The notes under the pieces were generated by a model, which was not told the origin of the DNA, made no database searches, and saw only the letters and a program-made list of their open reading frames with translations. DNA of 64,000 nucleotides, taken from contig NZ_CP033073.1 in the NCBI RefSeq assembly GCF_003675325.1, positions 2,728,001 to 2,792,000 of the forward strand, given 5' to 3'. Below are positions 28,044 through 36,831 of the stretch, piece by piece; within the stretch, counting starts at the first letter, position 1; each line of letters starts with the position of its first letter. The DNA comes from Streptomyces dangxiongensis. GTDB taxonomy: Bacteria > Actinomycetota > Actinomycetes > Streptomycetales > Streptomycetaceae. A program made the translations under genes and the position numbers.

Positions 28044-29156
28044 TCACACCCGCCGCCGTGCCTTCCGGGCCCGCCGTACGACAGCCGCCGCGCCGAGCAG
28101 GGCCACCGTCGCGCCCGCGGCGCCCGCGGCCGTCGCGTCCTTGCGCCCCAGCCGCCGTCCGGCCACCGTGTGCCGCCCGGACACCTCCTCCAGGAGCTGC
28201 GCGAGCACCTCCTCGTTGTTCCATTTCGGCCGCCACCCGGCGTCGTGCAGCCGGCTCCCGCTGACCACCCAGGGATACATCGTGTACGCCAGGTCCCCCG
28301 CCGGGGACGGGGTGAGTCCGATCCGGTGCAGCCGGGCCGCCGCGCCGAGCGCGACCGCCGACGGCAGCTCCATCCGCCGGATCCCGCTCAGCTCCTCGAC
28401 CTCCTCCTGCTCCAGCCACCCGTCGCAGCCGACGGCCAGCTCCCCGTCGACCTTCTCCAGGACGGCGTACTCCAGGGCGCTGCACAGATCCTCGACATGG
28501 CAGAACTGCCACGCGGGCCGCGACCCGGCGACGACGAGCAGCCTCGGCGACTCGAAATACCTGGTCAGCGCGGTGTCCGTGCCGCCGACGAGGACGGCCG
28601 GCCGCACCACGGTGACGTTCAGTCCCGGATGCGCGCGCGGAGCACGCCGGGCCAGCCGTTCGATCTCCAGCAGGTCCCCGACCCCGGTCGCCTCCGCGGT
28701 GGCCCGCAGCTCGGCGTCCTCCGACAGCGGCAGCTCGTTGTCCGGCAGCGCGCCGTAGACCATCGCCGAGGTGCACAGCACCACCCGGTGCACCCCGGCC
28801 GCCGCGGCGGCGGTCAGGACGGTCTGCGTCCCCCGGACGTTGTAAGCCGTGCGCGCCGCCGCATCGGTCTCCAGATCGATGTCGAGCGCGAGGTGGACGA
28901 CCACGTCGGCGCCCCGCAGCTTGTCCGCGATCGCGGGATCGCGGACGTCGAGGATGTGCCACTGCGCGTCGGCGCACTCGCCGCGCCGCTCGTCGATGGC
29001 GAGGACCTGTCTGATCTCCGCGGACGCGGCGAGCCGCTCGGTGAGCAGGGCGCCGACCCCGCCGGCGGCGCCGGTCACCGCGACGACGGGCCCGCGCACG
29101 GCGGGAGGGGTTGAGGGGTTTCGCGCTGCGCGAACCTGTGGATCTGGGGAACTCAC
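28044..29156 (-). CDS. NAD(P)-dependent epimerase/dehydratase-like extended SDR
   Basis: A 370-residue extended short-chain dehydrogenase. The Rossmann start is VAVTGAAGGVGALL (GxxGxxG). The DVRD and HLAL segments follow, with a Ser-Tyr active site in CTSAMVYGALP, although the usual downstream YxxxK is weak. It ends in a hydrophobic helix plus a basic tail (VALLGAAAVVRRARKARRR), so it may sit on the membrane. The GTG at 29156 has GGAG 7 bases upstream. The much longer open frame reaching 30761 is antisense to the DUF2342 gene and is rejected. Substrate unknown. Confidence 0.85.
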   Translation of the reverse strand: MSSPDPQVRAARNPSTPPAVRGPVVAVTGAAGGVGALLTERLAASAEIRQVLAIDERRGECADAQWHILDVRDPAIADKLRGADVVVHLALDIDLETDAAARTAYNVRGTQTVLTAAAAAGVHRVVLCTSAMVYGALPDNELPLSEDAELRATAEATGVGDLLEIERLARRAPRAHPGLNVTVVRPAVLVGGTDTALTRYFESPRLLVVAGSRPAWQFCHVEDLCSALEYAVLEKVDGELAVGCDGWLEQEEVEELSGIRRMELPSAVALGAAARLHRIGLTPSPAGDLAYTMYPWVVSGSRLHDAGWRPKWNNEEVLAQLLEEVSGRHTVAGRRLGRKDATAAGAAGATVALLGAAAVVRRARKARRRV

Positions 29157-29345
29157 CGGGCGTCTCCAGCGGTTGTCTTCAGTACGGGCGCGACTGACGC
29201 GTACGTACCAGGTGCATCCATCCTGCCGCAGGCCTTCCGTGGGCCGAGCACCGAGGCCCGATCGGGTTCGGGTGTCTACGCTGGGTGGTGTCGGGCAGCC
29301 GCGCCGCCGGAGCGAAACCGGCGGCCTTACCAGCCGAGGAATCCT

Positions 29346-30815
29346 GTGAGTGACACCCCATTCGGTTTCGGCCTTCCGCCGGAGGAGCCGGAGGACGGCG
29401 ACGAGGGCGAGAAGAAGGACCAGCAGAGCGGTGGTGGGCAGGGACCGGCCAATCCGTTCGGTTTCGGCGACCTGCCCGGAGCCGGAGGCTTTGGCGGCCC
29501 CGGCGCCGACAACCCGCTCGCGGCCATGTTCGGTTCCCTGAACCCCACCGACCTGGGCGCGGCCTTCCAGCAGCTCGGCCAGATGCTCTCGTACGAGGGC
29601 GGCCCGGTGAACTGGGACATGGCCAAGCAGATCGCCCGCCAGACGGTCTCCCAGGGCACGCCGGACGGCACGAAGGACGCCAGCGTCGGCCCGGCCGAGC
29701 GCAGGGCGGTCGAGGAAGCCGTCCGCCTGGCCGACCTGTGGCTGGACGACGCCACGTCCCTGCCGTCGGGCTCCGCCTCGGCGGTGGCCTGGTCGCGCGC
29801 GGAGTGGGTCGAGGCGACCCTGCCCGCCTGGAAGGAGCTGGTGGACCCGGTCGCCGAGCGCGTCGGCGCGGCCATGGGCGACGTCCTGCCGGAGGAGATG
29901 CAGGCCATGGCGGGCCCGCTGATCGGCATGATGCGCTCGATGGGCGGCGCCATGTTCGGCACGCAGATCGGGCAGGCCGTCGGCGTGCTCGCGGGCGAGG
30001 TCGTCGGTTCGACCGACGTCGGCCTGCCGCTGGGCCCGTCCGGCCGGGCCGCCCTGCTCCCGGCCAACGTGGAGGCGTTCGGCAAGGACCTGGGCGTGCC
30101 GCAGGAGGAGGTGCGGCTGTACCTGGCCCTGCGGGAGGCCGCCCACCAGCGCCTGTTCGCGCACGTGCCGTGGCTGCGCTCGCACCTGTTCGGCGCGGTC
30201 GACGGCTACGCGCGCGGGATCAAGGTCGACACGGCCAAGCTGGAGGACGTGGTCGGCCAGTTCGACCCGCAGAACCCCGAGCAGTTGCAGGACGCGCTCC
30301 AGCAGGGCATGTTCCAGCCCGAGGACACGCCCGAGCAGAAGGCCGCGCTGGCCCGTCTGGAGACCGCTCTGGCGCTCGTGGAGGGCTGGGTGGACGCGGT
30401 GGTCCACGCGGCCGCGAAACCGCGTCTGTCGTCCGCCGACGCCCTGCGCGAGACGCTGCGCCGCCGCCGCGCCACCGGTGGTCCGGCGGAGCAGACGTTC
30501 GCGACGCTGATCGGCCTGGAGCTGCGCCCGCGCCGGCTGCGGGACGCCTCCCGCCTGTGGGCCTCGCTCACGGACGCGCGCGGGGTCGACGGCCGGGACG
30601 GCCTGTGGGCCCACCCGGACATGCTGCCGACCGCGACCGACCTGGACGACCCGGACGGCTTCGTGCACCGCGAGCAGCTGGACTTCTCCGAGCTGGACAA
30701 GATGCTCGGCGAGGCCGCGCACGGCTCGGCGGCCGGCCCCGACCTGCGCAAGAAGGACCACGACGCGAAGGACGACGGCAAGGGCGACGAGGGCAAGGGC
30801 GACGACGCGGAGTGA
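29346..30815 (+). CDS. DUF2342/TIGR03624 zinc-dependent-metalloprotease-like protein
   Basis: A 489-residue protein. The Gly/Pro-rich N-terminus repeats PFGFG (FGFGLPPEEP, NPFGFGDLPG). A conserved helical core follows (GGAMFGTQIGQAVGVLAGEV, LALREAAHQRLFAHVPWL), then an acidic Lys/Asp tail. Family members are annotated as F420-biosynthesis-associated or zinc metalloprotease-like, but the motif here is REAAHQRLF, not a full HExxH, so activity is doubtful. The ATG at 29346 (written GTG AGT at the junction) follows CGAGGAATC. Its stop overlaps the next gene's start by 4 bases. Confidence 0.85.
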   Translation: MSDTPFGFGLPPEEPEDGDEGEKKDQQSGGGQGPANPFGFGDLPGAGGFGGPGADNPLAAMFGSLNPTDLGAAFQQLGQMLSYEGGPVNWDMAKQIARQTVSQGTPDGTKDASVGPAERRAVEEAVRLADLWLDDATSLPSGSASAVAWSRAEWVEATLPAWKELVDPVAERVGAAMGDVLPEEMQAMAGPLIGMMRSMGGAMFGTQIGQAVGVLAGEVVGSTDVGLPLGPSGRAALLPANVEAFGKDLGVPQEEVRLYLALREAAHQRLFAHVPWLRSHLFGAVDGYARGIKVDTAKLEDVVGQFDPQNPEQLQDALQQGMFQPEDTPEQKAALARLETALALVEGWVDAVVHAAAKPRLSSADALRETLRRRRATGGPAEQTFATLIGLELRPRRLRDASRLWASLTDARGVDGRDGLWAHPDMLPTATDLDDPDGFVHREQLDFSELDKMLGEAAHGSAAGPDLRKKDHDAKDDGKGDEGKGDDAE

Positions 30816-31333
30816 GCCTGTACGACGACGCGGTCCTCGTCCTGAAGGGGTACGAGGGCCAGCCCGAGCTGCGCCAGGCCTATCTGGCGCATCTGGCGGC
30901 GCATCCGGACGGCATGTGGAAGGCCTGCCACGCGGGCCACGTCACGGCCAGCGCCCTGGTGATCGACTCCGAGCACGGCCGGGTGCTGCTCACCCTGCAC
31001 CGGAAGCTGCGGATGTGGCTCCAGATGGGCGGCCACTGCGAACCGGGCGACGCCACGCTGCGGGAGGCGGCCCTGCGGGAGGCGGCCGAGGAGTCCGGCA
31101 TCGCCGGGCTGACGCCGCTGCCCGGCGGCCCGGTGCGCCTGGACCGGCATCCGATCCCCGCGCCGTGCCACTGGCACTTCGACGTGCAGTACGCGGTGCT
31201 GGCCCCGCCCGGCGCGGTGCACGAGATCAGCGACGAGTCGCTCGACCTGCGCTGGTACGCCTACGACGAGGTGGCGGGCGTGGCGGACGAGTCGGTCGTG
31301 CGCCTGCTGGACGCCGCCCGCGCCAGGCTCTGA
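30812..31333 (+). CDS. NUDIX hydrolase
   Basis: A 173-residue protein. The NUDIX box is GGHCEPGDATLREAALREAAEESGI, written here as GGHCEPGD then REAAEESGI, with the catalytic glutamates in REAAEESG. The region before it (HVTASALVID, LLTLHRKLRMWLQMGG) is typical. Its GTG overlaps the DUF2342 stop (GTGA), so both are translated together. The substrate is probably a nucleoside diphosphate derivative and cannot be named. Confidence 0.92.
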   Translation: MSLYDDAVLVLKGYEGQPELRQAYLAHLAAHPDGMWKACHAGHVTASALVIDSEHGRVLLTLHRKLRMWLQMGGHCEPGDATLREAALREAAEESGIAGLTPLPGGPVRLDRHPIPAPCHWHFDVQYAVLAPPGAVHEISDESLDLRWYAYDEVAGVADESVVRLLDAARARL

Positions 31334-31341
31334 CGTGGTGC

Positions 31342-31370
31342 GGGGGTGACCGCCGTGGCGGTCGCCCCCC
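31342..31370. terminator. Hairpin between convergent NUDIX and AIM24 genes
   Basis: The GGGGGTGACCGCC and GGCGGTCGCCCCC arms are nearly perfect, with a very short loop, between stops at 31333 and 31385. Confidence 0.7.
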
Positions 31371-31384
31371 GTGCCCGTCGCGGC

Positions 31385-32140
31385 TCAGCTCCAGGCGTTC
31401 CCCTGGTTCTGGCCGCGCGCCCCCTGCTGCCCCATGCCGAACTGGGCGGCGAGACCCTGTCCGATCTGGGCGTTCTGCGGCGGCAGCAACTCGCTGGGCT
31501 GGACGAGCGCGAACCCGGACCCCATGAAGCTCAGCTCCCAGCCCTCACCCGTGCCGCCGCGCCGGCGCCACACCCCGGAGGAGTGCGTCTGGGCCTGCAT
31601 CTGCACCCGCAGCCCGGTCGACCAGGCCACGATCGCGTCGGCGTCACAGTTGACGTACGTCTCGGGCGTGACCCGCATCAGCAGGGGCGCCCCCGACGTC
31701 ATCAGGGCCACCTTGCCGCGCCCGGTGATGTTGAGCTGGTACTTCCCGGAGCCGGAGATGCCGTAGAGGCTGTCGACGGCGATGACCTCGTGGTGCAGCG
31801 AGGAGTCCATGGCGAGGACGTAGGAGCTGTCGACGGTCAGCCCGTCCTGCTCGACGTCCATGATGTGCACGCGTTGGGCGAGGTTGGCCAGGTAGACGGT
31901 GCCCTGCCCGTGGCAGCGCATCAGGTCCAGGCCCTCGCCGGTGTACGCACGCGCGCGTGCCTGGCCGTTGGCGCGGTACTCGGCGTCGAACTCGACCAGG
32001 CCCTGGTAGGCGACCATGGTGCCCTTGCGGGCGAGGATGTCGTCGTGGCCCTCCAGGGTGAGCCGGAGCATCTGTGTGTTCTGTAGGCTCCAGCGTTCCT
32101 GCGTCTGGGAATCGTTGTGCGCGAAAAGCGGACTCTGCAT
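31385..32140 (-). CDS. AIM24-family protein, third of a tandem set
   Basis: A 251-residue protein of the AIM24 (DUF124, TIGR00266) beta-barrel family. Motifs are ILARKGTMVAYQGLVEF, LMRCHGQGTVYLAN, VLAMDSSLHHEV, GKYQLNITGRGKVAL and CDADAIVAWS. It adds a Gln/Gly-rich C-terminal tail. The ATG at 32140 follows the second AIM24 gene by 19 bases. Bacterial members have no agreed function; the yeast namesake is a mitochondrial inner-membrane organiser. Confidence 0.88.
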   Translation of the reverse strand: MQSPLFAHNDSQTQERWSLQNTQMLRLTLEGHDDILARKGTMVAYQGLVEFDAEYRANGQARARAYTGEGLDLMRCHGQGTVYLANLAQRVHIMDVEQDGLTVDSSYVLAMDSSLHHEVIAVDSLYGISGSGKYQLNITGRGKVALMTSGAPLLMRVTPETYVNCDADAIVAWSTGLRVQMQAQTHSSGVWRRRGGTGEGWELSFMGSGFALVQPSELLPPQNAQIGQGLAAQFGMGQQGARGQNQGNAWS

Positions 32141-32159
32141 GGCGTTCTCTGACTCCCCC

Positions 32160-32840
32160 TCAGCCCCGGAACCGAAGCCGGTCGGTGCTGTCCTCGCTGG
32201 GCTGGACGACGACGATGCCCTGGCCGGAGAAGGCCATCTGATAGGCCTCACCGCTGCCCCGGCCGATCAGCGACTGCGCCTTGAAGCTGCGCTTGCCCTT
32301 CACCTTCAGGTTCGGCGACCAGGCGACGAGCGCGTCCGGGTCGACGTACGTCTCGTCCTCTCCGCCACCGCAGTCCACGACGATCGGCTTGCCGCGGGAG
32401 GTCAGCGCGACCCAGCCCTGCCCGGAGATCCTGGTGTTCCACAGGCCCTGCCCGGCGAACTTGGCGAGCCCCTTCACCCGCTCGACGCCCCAGGTGAGGT
32501 GCGCGTCGAAGGCGAGGAGGTTGGTGGCGTTGACGGAGATGCCGTCACCGTTGAGATTGATCACGACGACGTCGGCGCCGTAGTCGGCGAGATAGAGGAG
32601 GCCGTCGCCGGAGCACTTCATCAGCGGCGCGCCCTCACCGGTTACCCAGTCACGGGCGATCTGGCGGACGGCCGGCGGGTTGGGCTCGTACTGGACGAAC
32701 CCCTCGTAGGCGACCATCGACCCCACGCGCGCGAGGAGGTCGTTCCCGGTCTGCAGGGCGACCTTCAGCATGTGACTGCCGTGGTTCTCCATGCGGGCGG
32801 TGACGGGTGCGGGGGCGAAGCCCGCGAGCGGCTGGTTCAT
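32160..32840 (-). CDS. AIM24-family protein, second of a tandem set
   Basis: A 226-residue, single-domain AIM24 protein. It has LLARVGSMVAYEGFVQY, LMKCSGDGLLYLADYGADVV, NLLAFDAHLTWGVERV, GQGWVALTSRGKPIVV and PDALVAWSPNLKVK. The ATG start is 11 bases after the TerD-AIM24 gene's stop; GGGAGCCC precedes it. The order fused protein, then this, then the third copy implies one transcript and possibly a hetero-oligomer. Confidence 0.88.
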   Translation of the reverse strand: MNQPLAGFAPAPVTARMENHGSHMLKVALQTGNDLLARVGSMVAYEGFVQYEPNPPAVRQIARDWVTGEGAPLMKCSGDGLLYLADYGADVVVINLNGDGISVNATNLLAFDAHLTWGVERVKGLAKFAGQGLWNTRISGQGWVALTSRGKPIVVDCGGGEDETYVDPDALVAWSPNLKVKGKRSFKAQSLIGRGSGEAYQMAFSGQGIVVVQPSEDSTDRLRFRG

Positions 32841-32851
32841 GACGGGCTCCC

Positions 32852-34543
32852 TCAGACCTCGTACGGCTGGACGACGATGAAGTTGCCGGGCGCGCCCCGG
32901 AACTGGAGGTTGACGCCCTCACCGGTGTCGCCCGGGTAGGCGTTGCGGCGCATCCGGACCTGGCTGGAGACGATGACCTGGGAGGCGGCCGACCAGGCGA
33001 CGACGGCGTTGCAGTCGGCGAAGGTGGTCGGCGTGACCGGCAGCACCACGGGCGTGCCGTGCGTCTTGACGACGATCGTGCCGGTGCCCTGGAACTGCAT
33101 CGTGAACAGCGCGCCGCCCGGGATGCCGTGGCCCTCGACGCGACGGACCTCGTACTGGAGGCTCTCGTCGAAGGCGAGGACGTTCTCGGCCGACACGCAG
33201 ATGGCGTCGCCCTGCAGTTCGACGGGGTGCAGATGGGTGGAGTTGTCGGCGAGGAACACCTGGCCCTGGCCGGTGCAGCGCATCAACTGCATCTCCTGGC
33301 CGGTGGCGTTGCCGACGATCCGCCCGGCGAAACCGGCGCCCTTGTAGCCGAAGTCGACCTTGCCCTGGTAGAGCACCATGCTGCCCTGCCGGGCCAGCAC
33401 GGGCTGGCCGCCGATGCCGAGGTCGACGCGGATCAGCTTCTTGTTCTGCTGCGTCCAGCGCTGCCCGGTCGGCGTCTCCTTGAACGCCTGGAGCGCGGCC
33501 GTCACCCCGGCGCCGCCCTGGGGGGCGCCCTGCGGCACTCCGTAGGGGGCGGCCTGCTGTCCGGGGACCTGGCCGTAGCCGGGCGGCATGGGCGGGGCCG
33601 GCCGGCCGGCGTGGGGACCCGGCTGGCCGCCGTAGCCCGGGGGCAACGGCGCGCCGGGCCCGCCGCCGTACGACGGCTGCTGGGACGGCTGGCCGTAGGA
33701 CGCGGGGGCCGGTCCGGGTGCGGGGGCCGGCGGTGGCACGGTGCCGACGGCGGGCGGGGTCATCGGGGCGATGACCGTCGGCGCGCCGTGCATGTTCGGG
33801 GCGGGCGCCGGTGCCGGTGCCGGAGTGTGGCCGGGCGGTGGGGCGAAGCCCTGCGGGGCGGGCGCCGGGGCGGGCTCGAAGGCCGGTGCGGGGGCCTGGC
33901 CGGGGGCGGGTGCGGCCGGGGCGCCGAACGCGGGCGGGGCCGTGGCCTGGGCGGGCGGGGCGAAACCGGGGGTCGCGCCGGGCTGCGGCTGCTGCGGGGC
34001 GGCGGGAGCCTCCTCCTCGGCCACCTCGCCGCCGAAGTTCTTCAGCAGCGCCTCCAGACCGCCGTCGAAGCCCTGCCCGACGGCGGCGAACCGCCATCCG
34101 TCCTTGAAGTAGAAGTCACCGAGCATCACGGCCCGCTCGGTGGAGAACTCCGCGCCGCTGAAGGAGTACCGCGCGACCTCCTCGCCGCCCGCCACGATCC
34201 GCAGATAACCGGGCGCGACCTGCGACATCTGCCCGGCACCGTCGATGGTCGCCGTGAAGGACAGCTTCCGGATGTGCGCGGGGACACGGTCGAGCGTGAC
34301 CCGGAACGACTCCGTGTCGCCCGCCTGGGTGCCCAGCAGTTGAACGGACTCCTCCGGCGACTTCGGCTGGTTGAAGAAGACGAAGTACCGGTCGTCCGAG
34401 AGACGCTCGTCGGCGTCCAGGCCGAAGCAGCTGATGTCGAAGGACAGCCCCGGGGCGGAGATCTGCACGCCTACGTACAGATCGGTGCCCGCCGTGAGGT
34501 CACTGATCCTGGCCTTGTGGCCGCGTTGGAATTCCCTGGCCAT
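32852..34543 (-). CDS. TerD-AIM24 fusion protein
   Basis: A 563-residue two-domain protein. Residues 1 to about 175 are a TerD domain, with the calcium-binding loops in ISAPGLSFDISCFGLDADE and DDRYFVFFNQPKSPEESV and the end segment AVMLGDFYFKDGWRFAAVGQG. Residues about 180-345 are a Pro/Ala/Gly-rich linker, predicted to be disordered. Residues about 360-563 are an AIM24 domain (VLARQGSMVLYQGKVDFGYKG, QLMRCTGQGQVFLADNS, NAVVAWSAASQVI). It heads an operon with two single-domain AIM24 paralogues. TerD proteins belong to tellurite/stress chemistry modules; the role of this fusion is not known. Confidence 0.92.
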   Translation of the reverse strand: MAREFQRGHKARISDLTAGTDLYVGVQISAPGLSFDISCFGLDADERLSDDRYFVFFNQPKSPEESVQLLGTQAGDTESFRVTLDRVPAHIRKLSFTATIDGAGQMSQVAPGYLRIVAGGEEVARYSFSGAEFSTERAVMLGDFYFKDGWRFAAVGQGFDGGLEALLKNFGGEVAEEEAPAAPQQPQPGATPGFAPPAQATAPPAFGAPAAPAPGQAPAPAFEPAPAPAPQGFAPPPGHTPAPAPAPAPNMHGAPTVIAPMTPPAVGTVPPPAPAPGPAPASYGQPSQQPSYGGGPGAPLPPGYGGQPGPHAGRPAPPMPPGYGQVPGQQAAPYGVPQGAPQGGAGVTAALQAFKETPTGQRWTQQNKKLIRVDLGIGGQPVLARQGSMVLYQGKVDFGYKGAGFAGRIVGNATGQEMQLMRCTGQGQVFLADNSTHLHPVELQGDAICVSAENVLAFDESLQYEVRRVEGHGIPGGALFTMQFQGTGTIVVKTHGTPVVLPVTPTTFADCNAVVAWSAASQVIVSSQVRMRRNAYPGDTGEGVNLQFRGAPGNFIVVQPYEV

Positions 34544-34679
34544 GCGTTACGACCGTCCCCCATCCCGAATGTGAGTGCGTCGCGCCAGGCTAACGGCAAA
34601 GACCGACAACGGCTCCGGGCGGCCGTCGTCGGTACGAACCCGGTACACAACCGCGGCCCGGCCGCTCACACGTCCGGGC

Positions 34680-35285
34680 TCAGTCCTCCCGCTCGCCCAG
34701 CGCGCCGGGCACGTGCGGCAGCCGTCCGGCGGCGACGACCCCTTCGAGGTAGCCGCGGGCCCGCTCGGTACGCGGATAGGCCTCCAGCAGCCGCCAGAAG
34801 TCGGGCCCGTGACCGGGGACGAGCAGGTGCGCCAGCTCGTGGCAGAGCACGTAGTCGACGACGTAGTCCGGCATCCCCTGCAAGCGGTGCGAGAGCCGGA
34901 TACTGCCCTCGGCGGGGGTGCACGAGCCCCAGCGGGTGTTCTGGTTGGTGACCCAGCGCACGGAGGCGGGCCGGGCGCGGCCGGCGAAGAACTGGGCCGA
35001 CAGCCGTTCCGCACGCTCGCCCAGCTCGGCGTCGCCGAACACCCGCTTGCTTTCCTGAGCAGCGAGTTTGTCGAGCATGACGGTCACCCAGCGCTGCTCC
35101 TCCGCCTTCGACATCCGGGCGGGGATCAGCACGATGGTCCGATCGCCCTCGCGGTACGCGGAGACGGTCCGGCGGCGCCGGGCACTCCTGCGGACCTCGA
35201 TCGCGTTCGCCCCCGGGCCACCGGGCGGCTGGCTCGTCGTGCTGCGCGGTGGCGTTCCGGCGGTGTGCAGGGGGTCGGCGGACAC
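34680..35285 (-). CDS. YgjP/DUF45-type metallopeptidase
   Basis: A 201-residue protein of the WLM/SprT-like YgjP family. The zinc motif is CHELAHLLVPGHGPDFW (HExxH plus a third His). The conserved upstream segment NQNTRWGSCTPAEGSIRLSHRL, with WGSC, is typical of DUF45. The start is a GTG at 35285. Proteins of this fold include DNA-protein-crosslink and ribosome-associated proteases, but the bacterial YgjP role is unsettled. Confidence 0.88.
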   Translation of the reverse strand: MSADPLHTAGTPPRSTTSQPPGGPGANAIEVRRSARRRRTVSAYREGDRTIVLIPARMSKAEEQRWVTVMLDKLAAQESKRVFGDAELGERAERLSAQFFAGRARPASVRWVTNQNTRWGSCTPAEGSIRLSHRLQGMPDYVVDYVLCHELAHLLVPGHGPDFWRLLEAYPRTERARGYLEGVVAAGRLPHVPGALGERED

Positions 35286-35617
35286 GCCCCGACGTTACCC
35301 GGTGCACAGGGGCAAAGTCCCGGCTCCGGGACGGTTCGCTGCCGATCCCCACCATGTGTTTGATTCGTACGACCGGTCCGCCGGTCCGCCGGTCCGGCTC
35401 GCACCGGTTCGGCCGGCTGCCGGACGTGCCGCTCGTCCCAGCCTGTTGGCATGTTCCTGATTTGTACGACGAACTCCTCGGCCTGTGGACAACCGTCGGC
35501 GCCCGGTGCGCCGGGCCGGGCATGCTGACAGGCGTCGGCGGAGCGCGACCGGTTCCGCCGGCAGGACGGACACCGCGGAAGTCCCGTGGGTGTCAGAACG
35601 GGAACGGGGGGCCGGGC
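35286..35617. other. 332-base divergent intergenic region
   Basis: It lies between the divergent YgjP and ThiF-like genes and must contain both promoters. I see a triple 9-base repeat of CCGGTCCGC type (about 35370-35397), and two related short blocks, GATTCGTACGAC and GATTTGTACGAC (about 35366 and 35460), that could be protein-binding sites. No coding sequence is convincing. Confidence 0.5.
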
Positions 35618-36831
35618 ATGCATCCGGTGATGAAGCCCGCGCTGCGGCGCGGCTGGCGTGATCTCAACACGGTGCAGTTCGGGATGACCCCGGCGCACGC
35701 GCTGACGCTCGGCCCGGTGGCCACGGCGACGGGCAGCTTCCTGGAACTGCTCGACGGCACCCGGGGCCTGCCACTGCTGCGCGAGGAGGGCCGACGCATG
35801 GACGTGCCGGACGGCCATGTCGACGCGCTGGTGGAGCGGCTGACCCGCGCGGGCCTCGTCGACGACGCGCGCGGTGGCGGGCCGGAGCGGACGCCCTGCG
35901 GGAGAGGACGGACGTCCTGGAGCGCCTGCGGCCCGACCTCGCCTCGCTGTCCCTGACCACACCCGAACCGGGCGGCGCGCTGGCCCGTCTCGCCGCCCGG
36001 CGGGCCCGGCGGGTACAGGTGCGGGGCGCCGGCCGGGTCGGCGCCCTGCTGGCGTCGGTGCTGTCGGGGGCCGGCGTCGGCGAGGTCGACGTGCGGGACG
36101 TGGGGCGCGTGGAGCCGTGGGACGTGTCGCCGGGCGGGCTGCCCGCCGAGTCGCTCGGCACCCGCCGGGACGCGGCGGCGCGCGCCGCCGTCCGCCGCGC
36201 GGCACCGGACCATCCGCCGCGCCGTACTCCCTCCCCAGGGTCCGGCGCCGAGGAGCCCGGTCTCTCCCTGGTGATCCTCGCGCCGAGGGACGACGTCGCC
36301 GTGCACGCACCGGACCCGTTCACCGCCGAACCGCTCATGGCCTCCGGCACCCCTCATCTGTACGCGGGCGTGGTGGAGGGCACGGGCGTCGTCGGTCCGC
36401 TCGTGCTGCCCGGCGAGTCGGGCTGCGCCCGCTGTCTGCACGAGGACCGCACGGACCGGGACCCCGTCTGGCCCCGGTTGGTCGCCCAGTGGCGCTCGGG
36501 CAGGGCCCGCCGGGTCGGGGCCTGTGATCTGGCGCTGGCCACGACGGTCGCCGGCCTCGCCGCATCGCACGCCCTGGCCTTCCTCGACGGGGAGTCGCCG
36601 TCCTGCGTGGGAGCCCGCTGGGAGGTCTCCGTACCCGGCCTGAACTGGCACGCCCGACCGGTGCGGCCACATTCCGCATGCGGCTGCGGAGCCGCGGAGA
36701 GCGCAAAAAGGGAGGACTCCTCAACCATCGAGGCACCACGCGCGACAATGGCGGTGCAACGGCCGTCGACGGAACACCGACGCGTGGCAGGCGCGGCGCG
36801 GCCGACTGGGACCTGGAGGGCGCATGTCTGA
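35618..36831 (+). pseudogene. ThiF/E1-like (TOMM cyclodehydratase-type) protein with a one-base frameshift
   Basis: Two frames join into a protein of about 404 residues. The N-terminal part (winged-helix-like, MTPAHALTLGPVATATGSFLELL) is followed after the break near 35889 by a Rossmann segment VRGAGRVGALLASVLSG, then LVILAPRDD, PLVLPGESGCARCLHEDR and a C-terminal CGCGA. The CxxC and CxC pairs would hold the zinc of E1-like and azole cyclodehydratase C proteins. Restoring one G in the GG run at 35889-35890 gives DALRERTDVLERLRPDL. There is no precursor peptide or YcaO gene nearby. The end overlaps the ABC1 kinase start by 8 bases. Confidence 0.75.

Noticed and set aside
29157..30761. Extension of the epimerase frame to a 905-residue protein
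   Set aside because: The added part is antisense to the DUF2342 gene and has no domain; the GTG at 29156 has a proper ribosome site.
34544..34951. Plus-strand reading frame continuing past the TerD-AIM24 gene
   Set aside because: Antisense composition; no ribosome site; overlaps the YgjP peptidase gene.
35370..35397. Triple CCGGTCCGC repeat as a regulatory iteron
   Set aside because: Three short GC-only copies are expected by chance or slippage in this base composition, and no binding protein is indicated.
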